Below, piece by piece: positions 58,732 to 64,000 of a stretch of DNA of 64,000 nucleotides. The position numbers and the translations under genes were made by a program. The notes under the pieces are model-generated. The model was not told the origin of the DNA and did not search any database. It was given only the letters and a program-made list of their open reading frames with translations. Position 1 is the first letter of the stretch, and each line of letters starts with the position of its first letter. The stretch lies in contig OZ241337.1 in assembly GCA_965200435.1 (NCBI GenBank), positions 744,001 through 808,000 on the forward strand, read 5' to 3'. Origin of the DNA: Bin75 sp965200435. GTDB lineage: Bacteria > Nitrospirota > Nitrospiria > Nitrospirales > UBA8639.

Positions 58732-59715
58732 ATGCTTAGCCGCGTGTTTCGCCATCCGGTCACGGCATTGATCCTATCCGTGACCAGTTCCCTCACCTTG
58801 GGCTGTTCGCTCTTGCCGGGCAACGATTCGCCTACGCCCGCCGTCGGTGCCGAAAGAACCGATGCCCAGATTTTTGTCGGTGACTCCATCGAAATGAACT
58901 ATGACCCCAACGTCATCCTGAAACGCGCGGAAGCATTTCATGAAAAAGAGGGGTACACGGAAGCGATCGTTGAATATCAACACTTTTTGGAACTGCATCG
59001 CAATCACATCCTGGCTCCATACGCGCAATACCGATTGGCCCTCAGCCATTTTAAAATGATTCAAACGATTGACCGGGACATGACTCCCGTCAAAAAGGCG
59101 CAGGAAGCATTTTGGGAACTCGTTCACAGCTTCCCGTCGAGCCAATACGAAGCGGAGGCACGGGTCAAAATTAGAGAATGCGACCGCTACTTGGCCCAAC
59201 ACCATCTGTTCGTAGGAATCTTCTACTATGAAAGAGAACAGTACTTGGCCGCGGCAAAACGGTTCGAGAAAATCATTGACGGCTATCCCTCCGCGGAGGA
59301 GGCTGTCGAGGCCAAGTTGCAGTTGGCACAATCATACCGGAAGTTAGGGGCACTGGAATGGGCACGCGATTGGGCGACGGCCATGGTTCAACAGCATCCC
59401 CAGCATAAATTACGTGATGATGGACTCAAGTTGCTGGCGGCGATTGAGAAAGAAAACCCCAAACTGATGATGGCGTCCCGGTCTCGTGGTTCCGTAAACC
59501 GGCCGGTGTCGAAACCGGCTTTCTTCCCCATGACGGCAGCAACGGCCATTGGCAATAGACCCCCTTCCCGGGTATCACGGGCTACTTCAACGGTGACCGA
59601 TTGCCAAGTGGGATCCTGGTGTGGAGAAACCGGCACGTCCCTTTCCAGTGCCTTCGCGCCCACTCCCCGCGTTCCCCAAACCGTGACGTGTCGCCCCGGT
59701 ACCTGGTGCCAGTAA
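58732..59715 (+). CDS. bamD: Outer-membrane assembly lipoprotein BamD
   Basis: 327 residues from the ATG at 58732. A lipobox (SLTLGC, Cys about 25) and several TPR units (DPNVILKRAEAFHEKEGYTEAIVEYQHFLELHRNH; APYAQYRLALSHF; ...VGIFYYEREQYLAAAKRFEKIIDGYPSAEEAVEAKLQLAQSYRKLG) fit BamD (YfiO), part of the BAM complex. It is longer than usual by a C-terminal tail (about 250-327) that contains two C-x2-G-x-W-C motifs (CQVGSWC, CRPGTWC), which I have not seen described. A MITE follows. Confidence 0.88.
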   Translation: MLSRVFRHPVTALILSVTSSLTLGCSLLPGNDSPTPAVGAERTDAQIFVGDSIEMNYDPNVILKRAEAFHEKEGYTEAIVEYQHFLELHRNHILAPYAQYRLALSHFKMIQTIDRDMTPVKKAQEAFWELVHSFPSSQYEAEARVKIRECDRYLAQHHLFVGIFYYEREQYLAAAKRFEKIIDGYPSAEEAVEAKLQLAQSYRKLGALEWARDWATAMVQQHPQHKLRDDGLKLLAAIEKENPKLMMASRSRGSVNRPVSKPAFFPMTAATAIGNRPPSRVSRATSTVTDCQVGSWCGETGTSLSSAFAPTPRVPQTVTCRPGTWCQ

Positions 59716-59735
59716 AGGCCCCCACTCCCCCCTTA

Positions 59736-59877
59736 GGAACCTCTGATTTAGTGCACTATCGGGCGCATGGCGGCGTGGTGTCCTCGCTCAACCCTCACCT
59801 ATCTTTATGATAAGCTTCGGGTTTCGCTCCGGGACGCCTTGCCCTGCATCCCGCTATCACACGAAATCAGAGGTTCC
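59736..59877. mobile_element. MITE copy 2 (142 bp) with IS5-family ends
   Basis: Perfect 14-bp inverted ends (GGAACCTCTGATTT), target duplication CTTA (59732-59735, 59878-59881). The interior is nearly the same as that of copy 1 (for example GCGCATGGCGGCGTGGTGTC). Confidence 0.9.
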
Positions 59878-59889
59878 CTTACGCGCGGA

Positions 59890-60639
59890 CTACTGTCCGA
59901 TATACCATCCAATCCCATTGCGCTCGAGAAAACTGGTGAGACGAGCCAGGGAATCCACGTAAATCATCACCCCGACCAGAACCAGGCAGACGCCACTAGC
60001 CAGAGAAACCCCGTGGAGATAGACCCGGGCCTTTTGAAAATAGTTGAGGAACCGGTCGACGCTGAAGGCGGTTAAAAAAAACGGAATCCCCAACCCCAAG
60101 GAATAAGACGCCAGGAGCAGAATCCCCAACTGCATGGATTCCGTGGTACTGGCATAAGCCAGAATCGCACCCAAAACAGGCCCGACGCAGGGTGTCCACG
60201 CGGCGGCGAAGGCCGTCCCGATCAGGAACGACCCGACGTACCCCACGGGCCGACTGCCGAACGAAAAGAGCCGGCGCTCGGTCATCATCACGCTCCACTT
60301 TATCAACCCCAACAGATAGAGCCCGAAGATAATAATCAACACGGCTCCGATTTTCCGAACGATATCCTGATATTCATACAGCACTTGCCCCACGAAACTG
60401 GCAGAGGCCCCGAACGCAATGAACACAGAAGAAAATCCCGTTACGAAGAAGAGCGAATTCAGGATAATGGCTTTGCGAAACCGCTGCCGCTCCGATGCAT
60501 CCACCAACTGTTCCAGGGAGAGTCCCGTAATATAGGAGACGTAGGAAGGCACCAACGGCAACACGCAAGGCGAGATGAAGGAAAGAAAGCCCGCACTGAA
60601 GGCCGCAAACAGGGAGACGTGACTCATGGCGTCGAGCAT
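59890..60639 (-). CDS. ccdA: CcdA-type thiol-disulfide membrane carrier
   Basis: 249 residues with six predicted helices and the paired Cys of CcdA/DsbD: SPCVLPLVPSYVSYI (about residue 24) and WTPCVGPVLGAILA (about 150). It brings electrons across the membrane for reduction of apocytochrome thiols. Five bases after the end of the TlpA-like gene, so the two work as one unit. The MITE ends eight bases past its stop codon. Confidence 0.93.
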   Translation of the reverse strand: MLDAMSHVSLFAAFSAGFLSFISPCVLPLVPSYVSYITGLSLEQLVDASERQRFRKAIILNSLFFVTGFSSVFIAFGASASFVGQVLYEYQDIVRKIGAVLIIIFGLYLLGLIKWSVMMTERRLFSFGSRPVGYVGSFLIGTAFAAAWTPCVGPVLGAILAYASTTESMQLGILLLASYSLGLGIPFFLTAFSVDRFLNYFQKARVYLHGVSLASGVCLVLVGVMIYVDSLARLTSFLERNGIGWYIGQ

Positions 60640-60643
60640 CGCG

Positions 60644-61195
60644 TCACGACTCCCGGAGAAGGCCTTGGATCAATGCACGCGCTTCCGGACTGTTCCAGTC
60701 CCGCGCCCCGAACACCCGGTGGGCCAACGTGCCGTTTCGATCGATTAAAAAACTCATGGGCAGCGTTCGGACACCGTAACTCCCGCTCACCCGGTAATCC
60801 GAATCATGTAAGACCGGAAAAGTTAACCCTTGGGATGCGACAAAAGGTCGAGTCACGATACTCCCCTGCGGATCGGAAGAGATCGCCAGGATGGCAAAAC
60901 CTTCGTCCTTGAGATCCTGATACAGAATTTCCATGCTCGGCATTTCAACGCGACACGGGCCACACCACGTCGCCCAAAAATTCAGGAGCACGACTCTACC
61001 GTGGTACCCCGCAAGCGCTTGCCGGTTGCCCTGCAAGTCAATGAGTTGAAAATCAGGAGCCGGGGACCCCATGGCCGGTGGAGCCCGTCGAACGGTCACG
61101 GGCTGCGCCGAGGATTTCTCTTGAAGCCCATCCGAATACCCTGAATCACAGGCTGCTCCCAATAAAACAAGCAACGGGCCCAGGGAGCAAAGCAT
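60644..61195 (-). CDS. TlpA/ResA-like thioredoxin lipoprotein
   Basis: 183 residues from the ATG at 61195 (an ATG at 61273 is possible). Lipobox LLGAAC. The thioredoxin part has LLNFWATWCGPCRVEMPSM (WCGPC, about residues 77-81) and the cis-Pro in VRTLPMSFLID. It would take electrons from CcdA and reduce the CxxCH motifs of apocytochromes. Divergent from the ccm genes. Confidence 0.92.
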   Translation of the reverse strand: MLCSLGPLLVLLGAACDSGYSDGLQEKSSAQPVTVRRAPPAMGSPAPDFQLIDLQGNRQALAGYHGRVVLLNFWATWCGPCRVEMPSMEILYQDLKDEGFAILAISSDPQGSIVTRPFVASQGLTFPVLHDSDYRVSGSYGVRTLPMSFLIDRNGTLAHRVFGARDWNSPEARALIQGLLRES

Positions 61196-61628
61196 GAACT
61201 GTTTCCAGGAAAACTCGAGCCTTTCGTCCACCTCATTGACCCATGAATTCACCCTTCCACGAAAATTATACACGACCCGTTTCTTTCACGGGTGTATCTG
61301 TCACACCGGATTTCATCTTAGTCAGGAATTCCAGAGACCGTCAACCGGCCAGAGGCATCCTTCCAGCTTGTCGCTGCGGGCTCTTATCCCGCTGGTTGCC
61401 GGACCGCATATGATGTGGCCCGACAACTCCCGTGGAGTTTCCAGGAAGCACCGTCATTGTCAACAATTCCGGAGAAGTCCAGCATGACATCTGTGGACAC
61501 AGGCGTGACCATCCAGTATAGTGTTCTGTTCAGACAACCCGATCAGACGACGGGTGTTCTACAGTGTAACCGGCCGCATCCTTTCCTTGATTTTCCCGTA
61601 ACAGGCAGCACAAGCGCACTCCCTTTTC
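61196..61628. other. Intergenic region between the TlpA-like gene and ccmA
   Basis: No gene with family features. It must contain the divergent promoters for both operons; I could not pick boxes with confidence. Confidence 0.4.
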
Positions 61629-62303
61629 ATGATTGCTCTTTCTTGTCACGGTATCGGCAAAGCCTATGGGCACTTCCAGGTATTGCACGATGTGAACCTA
61701 GCCATAGCGGAGGGTGAATGTTTTGCCCTGTTCGGACCAAACGGTTCGGGCAAAACCACGTTATTGAACATCCTGGCCACGCTTCAACGGCCCAGTACGG
61801 GGCACTATGAAATGCTCGGCCTGCATGGGCTCAGGGACAAAGACGCCATTCGCGCCCACCTCGTGTTTTTAGCCCACGGCACGCATTTGTACGATGAGTT
61901 GAATGCCAAGGAAAATTTGGCGTTTGCCCTTGCCCTGCGAGGACAGCACCCCACGGACCGCGACGTGAAGCGGGCGCTGGATCGTGTTGCTATCGGTGCC
62001 TTTGCCGACATGAAGATCCGATACTATTCCGCCGGCATGAAGAAACGCTTGGCGTTAGCCAAAGCCATGTTGGCGAAGCCCAAAGTCCTGTTGTTGGACG
62101 AGCCCTTTACCGCACTGGATACGGCCGGGACCGAGATCCTGCGAGCGTACATTCGTGAACGGCTCTCGGAAAACGGCATCGTACTCCTTTCCACGCACGA
62201 TTACGACAAAACGCGTCCCATCGTCAGCCGGGCCGGCATCTTGCGGCACGGGGCATTACAGGAAGTTGCCGTCGAGGCTCTCAAGTCAGATGACCTCTTT
62301 TAA
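61629..62303 (+). CDS. ccmA: Heme exporter ATP-binding protein CcmA
   Basis: 224 residues. Walker A GPNGSGKTT (about 36-44), signature YYSAGMKKRLALAKAM (about 138), Walker B VLLLDEPFTALD (about 158). It is followed by ccmB with an overlap of 14 bases. With CcmB and CcmC it drives release of holo-CcmE in system I cytochrome c maturation. Confidence 0.94.
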   Translation: MIALSCHGIGKAYGHFQVLHDVNLAIAEGECFALFGPNGSGKTTLLNILATLQRPSTGHYEMLGLHGLRDKDAIRAHLVFLAHGTHLYDELNAKENLAFALALRGQHPTDRDVKRALDRVAIGAFADMKIRYYSAGMKKRLALAKAMLAKPKVLLLDEPFTALDTAGTEILRAYIRERLSENGIVLLSTHDYDKTRPIVSRAGILRHGALQEVAVEALKSDDLF

Positions 62304-62967
62304 CGTCATCCGCTGGATCGTGTGGAAGGATTTCGTCACCGAGCTGCGAAGCCGTGAGACGATCTCCTCCATGGTGTTTTTTGCCCTCATCGTCATCCTG
62401 ACCTTCAGCTTCAGCTTTTCCATGGACCAGCAAGCCGCACGTGAAGTCATTGCAGGAATCATGTGGGTCGCCTTTGCCTTTACCGGTATCATCGGGTTGG
62501 GCAAGTCGTTTTCCACCGAGTTGCAGAATGATTGTCTGGAAGCCTTGCAAATGGTGCCGGAGGCCAAGGGAGCGATCTATCTCGGAAAGGTCGTGGCGAA
62601 TTTCGCGTTCATGTTCGTTGTGGAAATCCTTTTATTTCCGATGTTTGTGATCCTTTTCAATTTGGCAGTCGTTGAAGAGATTTCGATCCTTCTGTTAATA
62701 TTTTTATTGGCAACCGTGGGACTTTCTGCCATAGGGACGCTGTTTTCGGCTCTGACGGTGCAAATCCGAGCACGTGAAGTCATGCTCCCGATTCTCCTCC
62801 TTCCTCTGGTGGTTCCCGTCATGATCGCGGCAGTGGAAGCCACCAAGGGAGCTCTCCACGGGGATCCGCTAGCCATCTACGAACAGTGGCTGGAACTGTT
62901 GGCGGTGTACGACGTGGTCTTTACGGTCGTGTCGTTTTGGATGTTTGAATTGGTAATGGAGTCATAA
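62290..62967 (+). CDS. ccmB: Heme exporter permease CcmB
   Basis: 225 residues from the ATG at 62290. The start WIVWKDFVTELRSRETISSMVFFALIVILTFSF and the FLLATVGLSAIGTLFSAL and EVMLPILLLPLVVPVMIAAV blocks are typical for CcmB; six helices. Overlaps ccmA; six bases before ccmC. Confidence 0.94.
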   Translation: MTSFNVIRWIVWKDFVTELRSRETISSMVFFALIVILTFSFSFSMDQQAAREVIAGIMWVAFAFTGIIGLGKSFSTELQNDCLEALQMVPEAKGAIYLGKVVANFAFMFVVEILLFPMFVILFNLAVVEEISILLLIFLLATVGLSAIGTLFSALTVQIRAREVMLPILLLPLVVPVMIAAVEATKGALHGDPLAIYEQWLELLAVYDVVFTVVSFWMFELVMES

Positions 62968-62973
62968 GCCACG

Positions 62974-63702
62974 ATGACCATTCATCGAGTTATCCGGAAA
63001 GTCCAACGGTTTCAGGGCTGGTTTGGCGGCGGAGCCGCCCTGTGTCTTATTGTCGGGCTCTACCTTGGGCTCATCGGGTCCCCGCCGGATTATTACCAGG
63101 GCGAAGTGGTCCGGATCATGTACATTCACGTGCCCCTCGCCCATACATCTTTGCTCGGGTATACCGTGCTGGCCGTAGGGAGCCTGTGGTACCTGTGGAA
63201 ACGGGATCCGATCGTGGACAACATGTGCCAAGCCGTGGCCGCCCTCAGTGCCGTCTTCACCTCACTGGCGCTGGGGACCGGAATGATGTGGGGCAAACCC
63301 ACGTGGGACACCTGGTGGACATGGGATGCCCGCCTGACCTCCTTTACGGTGCTATTGTTGATTTTGATCGGCTATCTCATGCTGCGCACGTTTGTGGATG
63401 ATCCGGAAAAGGAGGCTCGCTACGGCGCCATCCTGGCCATTGTCGGGTTCGTCGATCTCCCGATCATTCATTTTTCAGTGGAATGGTGGCGAACCCTGCA
63501 CCAGCCACAATCTATTTCCATGCGTGGGGTAAGCATTTCTTCCGGTCTCCTGGTGCCCCTGTTGTTTATGAGCGTCGGCATGTCCTTACTGTTCTCGTAT
63601 ATGTTGATGGTCCGCACGCAGTTACTCTATCTCGACCGATTGCTTCACGCGAAAAAAGGACGCCTCTTGAGCCAGTTTCACCTGTCGAAGTCCGATTCAT
63701 GA
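62974..63702 (+). CDS. ccmC: Heme handling protein CcmC
   Basis: 242 residues with six helices and the heme-binding tryptophan-rich motif WDTWWTWDARLTS (about 109-121). Conserved His in YIHVPLAH (about 50-57) and in LPIIHFSVEWWRTLHQP (about 163-180) are the likely heme ligands. It loads heme onto CcmE. The stop overlaps the next start (ATGA). Confidence 0.94.
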   Translation: MTIHRVIRKVQRFQGWFGGGAALCLIVGLYLGLIGSPPDYYQGEVVRIMYIHVPLAHTSLLGYTVLAVGSLWYLWKRDPIVDNMCQAVAALSAVFTSLALGTGMMWGKPTWDTWWTWDARLTSFTVLLLILIGYLMLRTFVDDPEKEARYGAILAIVGFVDLPIIHFSVEWWRTLHQPQSISMRGVSISSGLLVPLLFMSVGMSLLFSYMLMVRTQLLYLDRLLHAKKGRLLSQFHLSKSDS

Positions 63703-64000
63703 CAAATTTGTACATCCGATGGGGTGGCTTGCTCATTGTCGCGATCGTGTTAATCGTGCTCACCTATCACCACTATCGGGACAACTTGGCCAGTCTTGTT
63801 CCCCAACAGGTCAGGCAGGAAGCGCCCGCGGGCGAAATCCGGGTCCTGGGCATGGTTCAGGGCGGGACACTCGAGACCCGTGAAGCCGGAGAAGCCACGT
63901 TCACCCTGCTTGGAAAGAGCGCCGCTCTTCCCGTTCATTATCAAGGCCCGCCACCTGATAACCTCAGGGAATTGAAACGTCTGGTCCTGATCGGAACGTG
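63699..64000 (+). CDS. ccmE: Heme chaperone CcmE, cut by the window edge
   Basis: 100 codons are present. A membrane anchor (IRWGGLLIVAIVLIVLTYHHY) is followed by an OB fold with EIRVLGMVQGGTL, ATFTLLGKSAALPVHYQGPPPDNLRELKRLVLIGT, as in CcmE. The heme-binding His is beyond the edge. It accepts heme from CcmC and passes it to the cytochrome lyase. Confidence 0.87.
   Translation, partial: MTNLYIRWGGLLIVAIVLIVLTYHHYRDNLASLVPQQVRQEAPAGEIRVLGMVQGGTLETREAGEATFTLLGKSAALPVHYQGPPPDNLRELKRLVLIGT

Noticed and set aside
1..64000. rRNA and tRNA genes
   Set aside because: I saw no rRNA segment and no cloverleaf with a T-loop; a tRNA search program would be needed to exclude tRNAs fully.

Overview
The window most likely comes from a Nitrospira-type nitrite-oxidizing bacterium. 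The strongest evidence is a Tat-dependent nitrite oxidoreductase alpha subunit (NxrA, 4290-7727) followed by its iron-sulfur beta subunit (NxrB, 2925-4214), both of full length for the periplasmic Nitrospira type. BamD, TlpA, lipoproteins and a TonB receptor show a Gram-negative envelope, and the native coding sequence is moderately GC-rich. Canonical nitrite oxidizer and comammox cannot be told apart here because no ammonia-oxidation gene is visible.

Layout. 1-2.8 kb: small housekeeping and hypothetical genes. 2.8-8.4 kb: nxrAB on the minus strand with a bidirectional terminator after it and a long AT-rich control region before it. 8.4-15.5 kb: a propeller lipoprotein and CrtC/AttH-like protein pair, then a plus-strand run of a LON-domain protein, an ABC exporter (ATPase and permease), a SirB1-like protein and a HEAT-repeat membrane protein. 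16.0-23.6 kb: an AT-rich accessory island with an HNH nuclease, a putative restriction enzyme and a methyltransferase fused to an AlkA-like DNA glycosylase, an ATPase/Toprim pair, an IS5-family wreck, a Panacea-type toxin-antitoxin pair and an IS3-family wreck. 23.6-31 kb: a YugP-like protease, SelO, a frameshifted Pal lipoprotein, an M28 peptidase, a bile-acid-symporter-type transporter and an autotransporter-like pseudogene. 31.5-35.7 kb: a cluster of hairpin repeats, a TonB receptor with an Asp/His repeat loop, and HemD. 35.8-42 kb: an outer-membrane lipoprotein, a VOC protein, a metallo-beta-lactamase-fold protein, an IS481-family element, RicT and a DsrE-like protein. 42.4-47.5 kb: a thiamine operon led by a TPP riboswitch (thiC, thi4) that continues into a TPR protein, a degenerate receiver and a YgfZ-like protein. 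47.6-58.6 kb: small genes, a DMT transporter, an Sfp-type transferase, ferredoxin, SMC, IspH, a second IS481 copy and FabH. 58.7-64 kb: BamD, CcdA, a TlpA-like thioredoxin and ccmABCE, which together supply heme and reduced thiols for c-type cytochrome maturation.

Repeats are a strong theme. There are two IS481 copies with clean target duplications, two 140-bp MITEs whose ends match the IS5-family wreck, REP-like GTAG hairpins, a composite repeat in three places, and palindromes with an AACGATCGTT core. The most unusual gene is the methyltransferase-glycosylase fusion at 16405-18363.
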